Source: JAYZDF01 sp036337945
GTDB lineage: Bacteria; Myxococcota; Kuafuiibacteriia; Kuafuiibacteriales; Kuafuiibacteriaceae
Assembly: GCA_036337945.1 (NCBI GenBank)
Contig: JAYZDF010000029.1
Coordinates: 21,599 to 85,598 of the forward strand
DNA: 64,000 bases
Reading direction: 5' to 3'
Shown: piece after piece, positions 16,507-24,113 of the stretch
How positions within the stretch are numbered: the first letter of the stretch is position 1
Layout: every line of letters starts with the position of its first letter
Notes under the pieces: model-generated
Database searches by the model: none
What the model was told of the DNA's origin: nothing
The model's input: only the letters and a program-made list of their open reading frames with translations
Made by a program: the position numbers and the translations under genes

Positions 16507-16800
16507 GTGCTCCTTGGCAAGGTCATTGGGACCGTCGTTGCCAGCAAGAAAGAACCTGAAATCGAAGGGCTAAAACTGCTCGTAGTGAAAGGTTCAGAGC
16601 TGGACGGACAAGCCAGCGGTCCAATTGTTGTTGCGGTAGATGCCGTTGGTGCAGGCGTAGGCGAACTCGTTTTGTACGCAGCGGGCTCTTCGGCGCGTCA
16701 GACAATTCAAACCAAAGACAAGCCCGTGGACCATGTCGTCATGGCGATTGTCGACCAAGTCGAGGTCGAAGGTTCACTGCTGTATAACAAAGATAACTAA
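16507..16800 (+). CDS. BMC-P shell vertex protein (EutN/CcmL family pentamer)
   Basis: Pentameric protein that caps the vertices of icosahedral microcompartments. It shows the EutN/CcmL pattern: LGKVIGTVVASKKEPEIEGLKLLVV at the start, then VAVDAVGAGVGELVLYAAGSSARQT and HVVMAIVDQVEV. The length of 97 residues is typical. Translation starts at GTG, 3 bp after the BMC-H stop, with AAGGCAAG upstream as ribosome site. Its presence means the operon can in principle build a closed shell on its own (H, T and P types all present). Confidence 0.96.
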   Translation: MLLGKVIGTVVASKKEPEIEGLKLLVVKGSELDGQASGPIVVAVDAVGAGVGELVLYAAGSSARQTIQTKDKPVDHVVMAIVDQVEVEGSLLYNKDN

Positions 16801-16819
16801 TCAAAGCGGGTCCCACTAA

Positions 16820-18283
16820 ATGGTTCAGATAGATGACGCAAAAATTGAAGAGATCGTGGGTAGGGTCGTCGATCGACTTGTAGGAAGTACTCCACCTTCT
16901 TCGTCGTCGGAGCCTTACTGTGCACCGGCTCCCCCAAAATATGATCCAGGACCTGCTATTCATACCTCGGGTCTATCCGGTGTTTTCGGTGATCTTGACT
17001 CTGCGGTTGCTGCCGCTCACCGGGCGCACGCCGCCCTCGAAGCCTCTAGCTTAGAGCTACGGTTTAAAATCATCGAGGCTTTCCGGGATTGCGGTCGTCG
17101 AGAGGTCGCTAACCTCGCCCGAATGGCGGTTGAAGAGACCGGTCTTGGAAGATACGACGACAAGATAAATAAGAATCTGCTCGTTATTAATAAGACACCC
17201 GGGCCAGAGATTCTAAAGCCTGTTGCCGTATCCGGCGACAACGGCCTCATGCTTACTGAACGTGCTGCATATGGCGTTATTGGCGCTATCACGCCGACGA
17301 CCAACCCTACCGAGACGATCATTTGCAACGGCATTGGTATGTTATCGGGTGGTAATGCGGTGGTCTTCAACGTTCACCCAGGCGCGAAAAACGTTTGTAA
17401 CTACCTCGTCGACAAGATCAACAAAGCAAGTGTTGCTGCTGGCGGGCCTGACAATCTAATTTGTAGCATTGGAGAGCCAACTATTCAGTCAGCGCAAGCC
17501 CTCATGACGCACGCAGGTATCCGACTATTGGTGGTTACTGGCGGACCTGGAGTCGTGAAAGCCGCCATGAAGTCAGGCAAACGAACTATTGCCGGAGGAC
17601 CTGGCAATCCGCCCGTTGTAGTGGACGAGACGGCTGATATTCTTCGAGCAGCAAAAGGTATTGTCTCGGGCGGTAGCCTCGACAACTGCATTGTCTGTAC
17701 GGCAGAAAAAGAGATTTTGGCCGTTGCTGAGATTGCTGACCTCCTAAAAAGGCAGATTTGTGAAAATGGTGGCTACGAAGTCAAAGGTCCGAACATCAGC
17801 AAGCTGCAGCGACTGGTTGTCGCTGAGGATGGCCTCCACCCGAACAAAGAATGGGTGGGTAAGGACGCCTCGAAGATTCTATCGGCGATCGGCATTACGC
17901 CGCCTAGTGGTGTGAGAACCATAATCGTAGAGGGCGATGAACAAAGTCCCTTCGTGCAAGGAGAGTTACTCATGCCTGTGCTGGGCTTTGTTCGTGTCCC
18001 CAGTGCAGAAGAAGGCATAGCTATGGCCAAACGCGTCGAACATGGCTTTGGACATACTGCCGCGATGTACTCAACCAACATCAATAATCTTCACGCAATG
18101 GCTCGTTCCATCAATACCTCGATTTTCACAAAGAACGCGCCAACTTATGCCGGTCTTGGACTTGGAGGCGAAGGCTATACCTCCTTTACGATCGCCTCTC
18201 CGACCGGTGAAGGCCTCACTAATCCAATCCATTTCACACGCGAAAGACGATGCACACTAGTCGACTCATTCCGTATCATTTAG
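16820..18283 (+). CDS. Microcompartment-associated CoA-type aldehyde dehydrogenase (PduP/EutE family)
   Basis: NAD+- and CoA-dependent aldehyde dehydrogenase expected to oxidise a volatile or toxic aldehyde to acyl-CoA inside the shell. Catalytic Cys293 lies in NCIVCTAEKE. The Rossmann and substrate parts match PduP/EutE: AYGVIGAITPTTNPTET, FNVHPGAKN, VTGGPGVVKAAMKSGK, AGGPGNPPVVVDETADI. The C-terminus has GLGGEGYTSFTIASPTGEG. The first 20 residues (IDDAKIEEIVGRVVDRLVG) form an amphipathic helix followed by a Ser/Pro/Gly linker, the layout of an encapsulation peptide. The length of 487 is typical. It sits 19 bp after the BMC-P gene, and its 3' end overlaps the next gene by 34 bp. Substrate chain length cannot be read from sequence. 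Confidence 0.94.
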   Translation: MVQIDDAKIEEIVGRVVDRLVGSTPPSSSSEPYCAPAPPKYDPGPAIHTSGLSGVFGDLDSAVAAAHRAHAALEASSLELRFKIIEAFRDCGRREVANLARMAVEETGLGRYDDKINKNLLVINKTPGPEILKPVAVSGDNGLMLTERAAYGVIGAITPTTNPTETIICNGIGMLSGGNAVVFNVHPGAKNVCNYLVDKINKASVAAGGPDNLICSIGEPTIQSAQALMTHAGIRLLVVTGGPGVVKAAMKSGKRTIAGGPGNPPVVVDETADILRAAKGIVSGGSLDNCIVCTAEKEILAVAEIADLLKRQICENGGYEVKGPNISKLQRLVVAEDGLHPNKEWVGKDASKILSAIGITPPSGVRTIIVEGDEQSPFVQGELLMPVLGFVRVPSAEEGIAMAKRVEHGFGHTAAMYSTNINNLHAMARSINTSIFTKNAPTYAGLGLGGEGYTSFTIASPTGEGLTNPIHFTRERRCTLVDSFRII

Positions 18284-18954
18284 CCTTCACCCTCCTCGTT
18301 TTTTCTGGTGTTGCCTGCAGCAGTGACCGATACGTCGGCTCCCTGGGCAAGTCAGGTATGTACGCAAACCGTGGTTATGGCGTTGTTATACAACTCAACG
18401 ATCGTGACCTACTGAGTCGGTGGGAATATATCGACCCGCACAAGATCGACATCTACAAGGAATCCGTTCGCCCTAGCCTCACCCAAGAAACGATAGATCT
18501 AAATGGTGATGGCACTCTTCATCACGACGAAGTTGTCGTGCAGTGGAAACCAAACTTCAGACTCGTTCATAAAGATGTCGCAACTTCTCGCATTGATCTT
18601 GGGGTAGATATTCTCGGGGGGCGAAATAAAGCTGCAGATTTTGGTGCCTATGTTCGAGCTACCGTGAAGAATGAATTTGGTGTCGAAACCAGCAAAGGAG
18701 ATTGGAAGGCTTTACGGCTGGGCCCGGACTTTAGGGCGTACTCAACCCGGCTCAAAGAAGATGGCCTATTACTCGCAGCCATCGATCAAGGTAACTTTTC
18801 TGCGGAAGAAGGCGCTGTGCGCCGACAAATTGTATGGGCTCGGCTGAAGTCATTAGAACTTACAGAGCAAGAAGAAAAGGATTTTGGATCATTTTTGCGC
18901 TCGCTGCTCCTGAATTCTAAGGCGGGAAGGCAAACAACCTGGGAGAAATATTGA
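18250..18954 (+). CDS. Putative lipoprotein with an EF-hand-like loop, inside the BMC operon
   Basis: Unknown family. The N-terminus looks like a lipoprotein signal: MHTSRLIPYH, hydrophobic LAFTLLVFSGVA, then Cys23 and SSD; Gly at -3 is less usual for a lipobox. A calcium-loop-like D-x-N-x-D-G-x-L-x2-D-E is at residues 83-94 (DLNGDGTLHHDE). The rest is soluble alpha/beta with no recognised domain. It begins 34 bp inside the aldehyde dehydrogenase gene and its TGA overlaps the TTG of the next BMC-T gene, so it is embedded in the operon and likely co-expressed. An exported lipoprotein among microcompartment genes is unexpected. It may sense the substrate in the periplasm, or be an unrelated passenger. 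The lipid modification is prediction only. Confidence 0.75.
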   Translation: MHTSRLIPYHLAFTLLVFSGVACSSDRYVGSLGKSGMYANRGYGVVIQLNDRDLLSRWEYIDPHKIDIYKESVRPSLTQETIDLNGDGTLHHDEVVVQWKPNFRLVHKDVATSRIDLGVDILGGRNKAADFGAYVRATVKNEFGVETSKGDWKALRLGPDFRAYSTRLKEDGLLLAAIDQGNFSAEEGAVRRQIVWARLKSLELTEQEEKDFGSFLRSLLLNSKAGRQTTWEKY

Positions 18955-19562
18955 TTCAGTCTACGCCACTAATGGTCGACGGTGATGCCATCGCCGTTTT
19001 TGAAATAGCGTCAATTGCCCGTGGCGTTGTTGTATTGGATCAAATGGCAAAGCGTGCCTTCACTGAAATCATATCGTCTAAAACCGTCTCCCCTGGCAAA
19101 TATCTCATTATTTTGACCGGGTCTGTTGCGGAAATAGAGGAAGCAAGTTTTGCCGCGCTTGAATCGATGCAAGATGATCACATCGACCATATTATCCTAC
19201 GAGACCCTCACCCTCTTTTGCGAACAACCTTCGCAAATAAACTCGAACCCAACTTCCGAGAGTCTGTTTCGATATGCGAATTTTTTACACTGAGTAGCAC
19301 GATTCACGCGCTCGACGTAATTCTGAAGAGCTCCGGCGTTGAAGTTATTGAGTTACGTCTGGGCGCAGGGCTAGATGGTAAAGGAATCTTTACCGTAACA
19401 GGCTCTTTGGATACGATTGAAGCCGCATGTGACTTAGTAGAAAGTAATATTGACCATACGAAGATTCATCGCATTGAGAAGATTGCCCAAATCCACGAAG
19501 ACCTGCCCAAGCATTTACTTGGCGCCGAGCTTCCCGCTTCGCGCGGCACACCGTCTAAATAG
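18951..19562 (+). CDS. BMC-T shell protein, single-layer trimer type
   Basis: Second tandem-BMC protein, different from the one at 15.5 kb. It resembles H. ochraceum BMC-T1: AVFEIASIARGVVVLDQMAKRA, SPGKYLIILTGSVAEIEEA in the first domain, and SSTIHALDVILKSSGVEVIELRLGAG-type block with KGIFTVTGSLDTIEAACDLVE in the second (each about 80 residues). This class forms pseudohexameric single-layer trimers with a small pore. The start is a TTG overlapping the previous stop (TTGA) behind GGGAG; MVDGD at 18972 is an alternative. It is the last gene of the operon; its 3' end overlaps the convergent small gene by 8 bp. Confidence 0.92.
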   Translation: MIQSTPLMVDGDAIAVFEIASIARGVVVLDQMAKRAFTEIISSKTVSPGKYLIILTGSVAEIEEASFAALESMQDDHIDHIILRDPHPLLRTTFANKLEPNFRESVSICEFFTLSSTIHALDVILKSSGVEVIELRLGAGLDGKGIFTVTGSLDTIEAACDLVESNIDHTKIHRIEKIAQIHEDLPKHLLGAELPASRGTPSK

Positions 19563-19764
19563 CGGAAACGGTTTTTCCGTGCACAAAAACTAAAAATGCC
19601 ATCGATGGGCGTCGACTTCCTTCTCGCATCGCAAAGTGAATAGCATCTAGACTCCAACCCAACGCGGCCATCTCATTGAGTTTCTCCTCAATGGTATCAT
19701 CCGTTACGGTAGAGAGCTCGATAACCTTATAAGATGGATTGTCTTTCGTATCAGTCGTTGTCAC
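19555..19764 (-). CDS. Small DUF4177-like protein
   Basis: A 69-residue soluble protein with YKVIELSTVTDDTIEEKLNEMAALGWSLDAI and a final strand AFLVFVHGK. This is the pattern of the DUF4177 family (strand, helix ending in a GW turn, two strands). Function of the family is unknown. It starts 14 bp inside the end of hemD, so it is probably translated with the heme operon, and it converges with the last BMC gene, overlapping its end by 8 bp. No catalytic residues are evident. Confidence 0.65.
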   Translation of the reverse strand: MTTTDTKDNPSYKVIELSTVTDDTIEEKLNEMAALGWSLDAIHFAMREGSRRPSMAFLVFVHGKTVSAI

Positions 19765-20488
19765 AGCTGCCCCCTACTTTATCGAGAAGAGCTTCAATCA
19801 GCAATTCAAGCTCTGGATTGGCTGGACAGACCAGGGAATTGAGCCCCAGTTTTTCGGCATGCTCTCTCGTATTTTGACCGATAACTCCTACAGTTCGATA
19901 GCTCAAATATCCAAGGGCCGTGTCATGAGAACGGAAGAAAGAGTCCAATGTTCGCCCAGAAAAAAACAGCACATCCGTTATCGCCGGATCTGGCAGAGCG
20001 TCATGTCTGCACATCTCAATGGAGTAGATGGCTAATGTACTGACCGTTACTCCTTGCTCTATGAGTGGCGACACAAAAGAAGCCTTCGCCTGTTTTGCTT
20101 GAGGGCAAAACACTCGCAATTCCTTCATGTCTGCCTCAGCCCTAGAGAACCAATCAAGGATGCCTTCTCCATCAAACCGGTCCGGCACAAAGATGTCTCG
20201 CTCTTGCAACCATTGCCGTGCGGCGGCAGCCGTACGTCCGCCCACTGCGAGTATTTTCACGTGTTGAGGAGGTACCACATGCTCAGTCTTCATATAGCGA
20301 ACCGTGTTCGCAGAAGTGAGCACTAAATAATCAAAATCTTCCCAAGAAGGCCATGTAACGGAAATCCGACGTGTCTGTATGTACGGAATGACTTCAACTT
20401 CGGCTCCGTGTGCTTCCAAAAGTCGTGTGACTGCTATGGACTGTTCTCTTTGTCGAGTAACAAGAACTTTTCTGCCTACTAAACTCAT
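19751..20488 (-). CDS. hemD: Uroporphyrinogen-III synthase
   Basis: Closes hydroxymethylbilane with inversion of ring D to give uroporphyrinogen III, the branch point for heme, siroheme and cobalamin. The family is poorly conserved, but the start GRKVLVTRQREQSIAVTRLLEAHGAEVEVIPYIQ, the middle YLVLTSANTVRY, KILAVGGRTAAAA and late VLFFSGRTLDSFF and TVGVIGQNTREHAEKLG are diagnostic for HemD. The length of 245 is typical. It overlaps the end of hemC by 4 bp, so hemC and hemD are coupled. Confidence 0.9.
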   Translation of the reverse strand: MSLVGRKVLVTRQREQSIAVTRLLEAHGAEVEVIPYIQTRRISVTWPSWEDFDYLVLTSANTVRYMKTEHVVPPQHVKILAVGGRTAAAARQWLQERDIFVPDRFDGEGILDWFSRAEADMKELRVFCPQAKQAKASFVSPLIEQGVTVSTLAIYSIEMCRHDALPDPAITDVLFFSGRTLDSFFRSHDTALGYLSYRTVGVIGQNTREHAEKLGLNSLVCPANPELELLIEALLDKVGGSCDND

Positions 20489-21408
20489 TTGTCTTTCAGC
20501 GAGGCCAACACATTGTCTGCGCCTTGTTCTAAAACAATATTCGCAACAGAAATCCCAACTGAGAGTGCATCACTGACTGGTCCTTTTGACTCGGCACGGT
20601 AAATTGTTTTTCCATCTAAACTCGCAACGAGTCCTTTGAGATGAATCTCTGAACCGTCCACTGTGGCATGGCCCGCGATAGGAACTTGGCAGCCTCCTTC
20701 CAGCTTAGCCAAAAAGCCACGTTCACACTCAGCGCATGCCCGAGTGTCACGGTCATCTAACGCCGACACAATTGCGTTGGTATCGTCATCGTCGATTCTT
20801 GTTTCAACAGCGAGAATTCCTTGTCCGACTGCGGGCAAACACATCTCTTGACTGATAATTTCGGAAACAAATTCTTCCATGCGCAACCGCTTTAGCCCCG
20901 CATACGCGAGAATGGTCCCATGCATGTTTTCTTCCTTCATCCGTCGGATTCTTGTTTGCACATTGCCTCGGATTGGAACAATCTCTAAATCCGGTCGGTG
21001 GTGGAGGAATTGCGCAGCTCGCCTCAAAGAAGATGTCCCTATCCGCGCTCCTTTTGGTAACGTTTCAAAGGTGAATCCTTGTGGTGAAACAAGCGCATCT
21101 CTCGGGTCCTCTCGCTTCGGGTAAGCTGTGATCACGAGACCGTCCGGCAAGGTCGTTGGGACGTCTTTCAAGGAATGAACTGCAACCTGAGCTCGACCAT
21201 CAAGAAGAGCATTCTCAATCTCTTTTACGAAAAGGTCTTTACCGCCGACTTTAGACAGCGCCTTATCAAGTATTCGATCTCCTTTCGTGGTCATACCAAG
21301 CAATGACACTTCAAGACCAAGTTGAGCCTCTCTCATGAGCTGCGCAACGTGCTCTGCTTGCCAAAGCGCTAAAGGGCTCTCGCGAGTAGAAATACACTTC
21401 TTACTCAA
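20485..21408 (-). CDS. hemC: Hydroxymethylbilane synthase (porphobilinogen deaminase)
   Basis: Assembles four porphobilinogens into hydroxymethylbilane. The N-terminal domain has STRESPLALWQAEHVAQLM and the catalytic DRILDKALSKVGGKDLFVKE with the conserved Asp; VHSLKDVPT and RIGTSSLRRAAQ bind substrate phosphate-like groups. The C-terminal domain has LEGGCQVPIAGHA, whose Cys holds the dipyrromethane cofactor. The length of 307 is usual. It sits between hemA (4-bp overlap) and hemD (4-bp overlap) in one operon. Confidence 0.97.
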   Translation of the reverse strand: MSKKCISTRESPLALWQAEHVAQLMREAQLGLEVSLLGMTTKGDRILDKALSKVGGKDLFVKEIENALLDGRAQVAVHSLKDVPTTLPDGLVITAYPKREDPRDALVSPQGFTFETLPKGARIGTSSLRRAAQFLHHRPDLEIVPIRGNVQTRIRRMKEENMHGTILAYAGLKRLRMEEFVSEIISQEMCLPAVGQGILAVETRIDDDDTNAIVSALDDRDTRACAECERGFLAKLEGGCQVPIAGHATVDGSEIHLKGLVASLDGKTIYRAESKGPVSDALSVGISVANIVLEQGADNVLASLKDK

Positions 21409-22745
21409 GTTCCTGACTCCGATTTTTTGTTTATCGGTACAACCGTAGCCGCGGGTTCTTGCTCAACATCGATAGATTCTTCGGAATCAGAGCTATCAAC
21501 GCTCAGATCGAATAGTTTCTGCGTAAAATCAACGAAAGGCCCAGGGTCGCCCTGCTCGCCAGCTGAACGCAGTTGCTTGAGCACTGGATGAAGAAGTTTA
21601 TTTGTCACCGCATTGGCTGTTGCATCGAGTTTGGAACCAGATAGTACACCTCCGCGCCGAAGTTCCTCTTGAGCCAGTTTGAACGTTCGCTGTCGCAACG
21701 CTTTCACTGTCGGCACCACCAACTGTGCCCGGTTCCATTTCACAAACTCTTCTAGTTCAGCGGCAATAAGTTGCTCAGCAGCTAACGCTTCTTTCGCTCG
21801 GCTCGCGCGGTTATCACGGATAACATCTTGCAGATCATCTACATCGTACACGAAAACGTTTTCTAGTTCGTCTAACGCGGGATCGATATCGCGCGGCACA
21901 GCAATATCTACGAAAAGTATCGGACGGTATCTTCTGCGACGAACGACTCCGCTCATCATTCTCTTATCAACAATGTATTCAGGTGACGCGGTTGAAGAAA
22001 TGACAATATCACAGTCCACCAATTGTTCGGCAATATCTGAGAGAGGATGTGCGTTACCGTCTACTTGAGCCGCCAACTCTTGCGCTCGCGCCAGTGAACG
22101 GTTGGCCACGCGAATTTCTTGAATACCCGAGTTTCGAAGGTGTTTCGCTGCAAGAACGGACATTTTCCCAGCACCGATGACCAAGACTTTTTTACCCGCT
22201 AAGCTATCAAAGATTTCTTTGCCAAGCTCAACCGCCGCAAAACTCATAGAAACAGCGTTCTCCGCGATTCCGGTTTCCGTACGAACTCGTTTGGCGACAT
22301 AGAATGCCTTCTCGAAGATTTTGTTCAGTTTAGGCCCGACGGTTCCGGTATTTCGCGCAAGTTGGTAGGCTTCTTTCACCTGCCCCAAGATCTGGGGCTC
22401 ACCGACTACCATCGAATCTAAAGATGACGACACTCTGAACAAATGACTGAATGCATCGGGGCCGTAGTGTGTGTATAGATGAGGAGCAAGATCTTCTTCT
22501 GCAAGTCCGGTCTCTTTCGATACTTGCCCCCAAATACGTTTCACACAATCTTGCGCTAGGTCCGAGCAACACACGTAGAGTTCGACTCGATTACAGGTAG
22601 AAATGATGATAATTTGCTCTAAGGATTCAAGCTCTGAGAAACGCCGAAGAGCAAGCTTCACCGGCGTGACCACTTTGGCCAAGGATTCTCGAACCTCTAA
22701 AGGCGCGGTGTGATGCGAAAGACCCGTGATAAAGAACCGAACCAT
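21405..22745 (-). CDS. hemA: Glutamyl-tRNA reductase
   Basis: First enzyme of the C5 heme pathway: reduces Glu-tRNA(Glu) to glutamate-1-semialdehyde with NADPH. ITGLSHHTAPLEVRE and the catalytic Cys in ISTCNRVELYV are at the N-terminus, followed by GEPQILGQVKEAY. The NADPH domain starts KKVLVIGAGKMSVLAAKHL; the C-terminal dimerisation helix follows. The frame can be read back to 22904, but the ATG at 22745 has AGGAGG upstream and starts at the conserved VRFFITGLSHH, so that start is used (446 residues). The start overlaps the stop of the upstream membrane protein by 1 bp (TAATG). A charged tail (SDSEESIDVEQEP) extends the C-terminus. Confidence 0.96.
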   Translation of the reverse strand: MVRFFITGLSHHTAPLEVRESLAKVVTPVKLALRRFSELESLEQIIIISTCNRVELYVCCSDLAQDCVKRIWGQVSKETGLAEEDLAPHLYTHYGPDAFSHLFRVSSSLDSMVVGEPQILGQVKEAYQLARNTGTVGPKLNKIFEKAFYVAKRVRTETGIAENAVSMSFAAVELGKEIFDSLAGKKVLVIGAGKMSVLAAKHLRNSGIQEIRVANRSLARAQELAAQVDGNAHPLSDIAEQLVDCDIVISSTASPEYIVDKRMMSGVVRRRRYRPILFVDIAVPRDIDPALDELENVFVYDVDDLQDVIRDNRASRAKEALAAEQLIAAELEEFVKWNRAQLVVPTVKALRQRTFKLAQEELRRGGVLSGSKLDATANAVTNKLLHPVLKQLRSAGEQGDPGPFVDFTQKLFDLSVDSSDSEESIDVEQEPAATVVPINKKSESGT

Positions 22746-23617
22746 TACACGACCTCCTGTCCGTGAACGGTTGTGCCAGTGACACCCAATCCGATAAAGG
22801 TCATCAAAATCGCAATTACGCAACAAATGGTCAACCAAGCCGCCTTGCGGCCTCTCCAACCGATGATCAGTCGTGCATAGAGCATCGCCGCGTACGTAAC
22901 CCACACCGCCGCACTGACAACATTACGCGTGTCCCAGCTCCATAAGTCGCCGGACGTAACCTTCCCGTAGACCATTCCGGAGATGATACCCAAGGTCATG
23001 AGAGGGAAACCGAATTTGAACAACCAAACGTTGACTCGGTCGAGTGCCTCAAGTGCCGGCAGTTGAGTCATACCTGTATTCGAACCCCAGCCGTCTCCCG
23101 TCCGTCGGGTTCCCGGCTTACCTTTGGACTTCTTGCGTTTCCTCTTTCTAATGCGTCGCTCCTGAAGCAAATATACAGAGGCCGTAATTCCGGCGACGAC
23201 AAACGCTGAATCTCCGAGTAAGGCCATCCCAATGTGCGCACTCAGCCAAATGGATTTTAGACTCTCAGGTGCTTCGGCAACGGACTTCAGGTTACTTGAA
23301 ATAAGAACCATCAAACTTACAAGCGGCATAGCTAGCCACGCAACTTGCGGTACACCGCCCCGAAACGCCACGACGAGTGAGATTGAAAGCAGCAAAAAGC
23401 CAAATACCGATAGCGCATCGTGAGCATCTGCTAACGGAAAAGCGGATAGTTCGACCATCCGCCCCCCAACGGCAAGCGCGTGAAAGATGACCGAAGTAAC
23501 AACCAACATCATCACTCGTTTCGCGCCCGAATCGGAAGGCCGCAAAATATGAAGAACTACCGCGAGTGTGCCTATCGCATACACAAGGGCGCTGAGCTGT
23601 AGTAAGGCAGTCGGCAT
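22745..23617 (-). CDS. HemX/CcsA-like cytochrome c assembly membrane protein
   Basis: Polytopic protein with about eight hydrophobic helices (for example VYAIGTLAVVLHIL, LLLSISLVVAF, VAWLAMPLVSLMVLI, ICCVIAILMTFIGLGVTG). It has the CcsA/CcmC/HemX family block GDLWSWDTRNVVSAAVWVTYA, a variant of the WxxD heme-handling motif, and His in SAHIGMALLGDSAF. A Lys/Arg-rich cytoplasmic loop (RIRKRKRKKSKGKPG) is in the middle. HemX-type proteins are usually found upstream of hemA and affect HemA level or heme delivery; that context fits here. Whether it acts in heme delivery to cytochrome c or in regulating HemA cannot be told. Confidence 0.85.
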   Translation of the reverse strand: MPTALLQLSALVYAIGTLAVVLHILRPSDSGAKRVMMLVVTSVIFHALAVGGRMVELSAFPLADAHDALSVFGFLLLSISLVVAFRGGVPQVAWLAMPLVSLMVLISSNLKSVAEAPESLKSIWLSAHIGMALLGDSAFVVAGITASVYLLQERRIRKRKRKKSKGKPGTRRTGDGWGSNTGMTQLPALEALDRVNVWLFKFGFPLMTLGIISGMVYGKVTSGDLWSWDTRNVVSAAVWVTYAAMLYARLIIGWRGRKAAWLTICCVIAILMTFIGLGVTGTTVHGQEVV

Positions 23618-23782
23618 AAGTATCGTTACATCAACAAAAGTGTCTCATGGGCCACAAATAGTGCAAACCCCTAATCCACAACTATTTTACCTCGATATGC
23701 TTCAAAGAGCGAAGAAGTAAAGACGTCGGAGGAATACTTTGGTACCCATCGGCTGTTCACGGTGTTGGACAGGAGGAACATT

Positions 23783-24112
23783 ATGGCAAGTGAATCATTA
23801 GTCAATTTTGAAGAAAACAACTTCGACAGCGAAGTTCTCAACTCAGAGATCCCAGTACTCGTAGACTTTTGGGCTCCTTGGTGTGCACCGTGTCGCGCAA
23901 TCGCTCCAAGCGTCGAGGCACTCGCAGACGAATATGCTGGGAAGGTCAAAGTTGGTAAGCTGAATATTGACGATAATCCTACTATTCCAGGAAAGTACGG
24001 CATTCGTAGTATCCCAACCCTTTTGGTATTCAAGGGTGGCGACGTGGTCGACCAACAGGTTGGCGGCGTTAACAAAGCAGCTATCGAAGGGATGATCAAA
24101 AAGGCACTCTAA
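23783..24112 (+). CDS. trxA: Thioredoxin
   Basis: Small dithiol-disulfide oxidoreductase. The active site is WCAPC in VLVDFWAPWCAPCRAIAP, so Gly of the usual WCGPC is Ala. The other family marks are kept: KVKVGKLNIDDNP, YGIRSIPTLLVFKGG with the cis-Pro, and the C-terminal helix. No signal peptide, so cytoplasmic. The ATG at 23783 is chosen because AGGAGG lies 9 bases upstream; the frame opens slightly earlier. The length of 109 is typical. The next gene starts 1 bp after the stop, so the two are probably co-translated. Confidence 0.95.
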   Translation: MASESLVNFEENNFDSEVLNSEIPVLVDFWAPWCAPCRAIAPSVEALADEYAGKVKVGKLNIDDNPTIPGKYGIRSIPTLLVFKGGDVVDQQVGGVNKAAIEGMIKKAL

Positions 24113-24113
24113 A

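Noticed and set aside
22746..22904. Longer hemA reading frame
   Set aside because: It lies inside the hemX/ccsA-like gene; the ATG at 22745 has a strong ribosome site and the conserved start.
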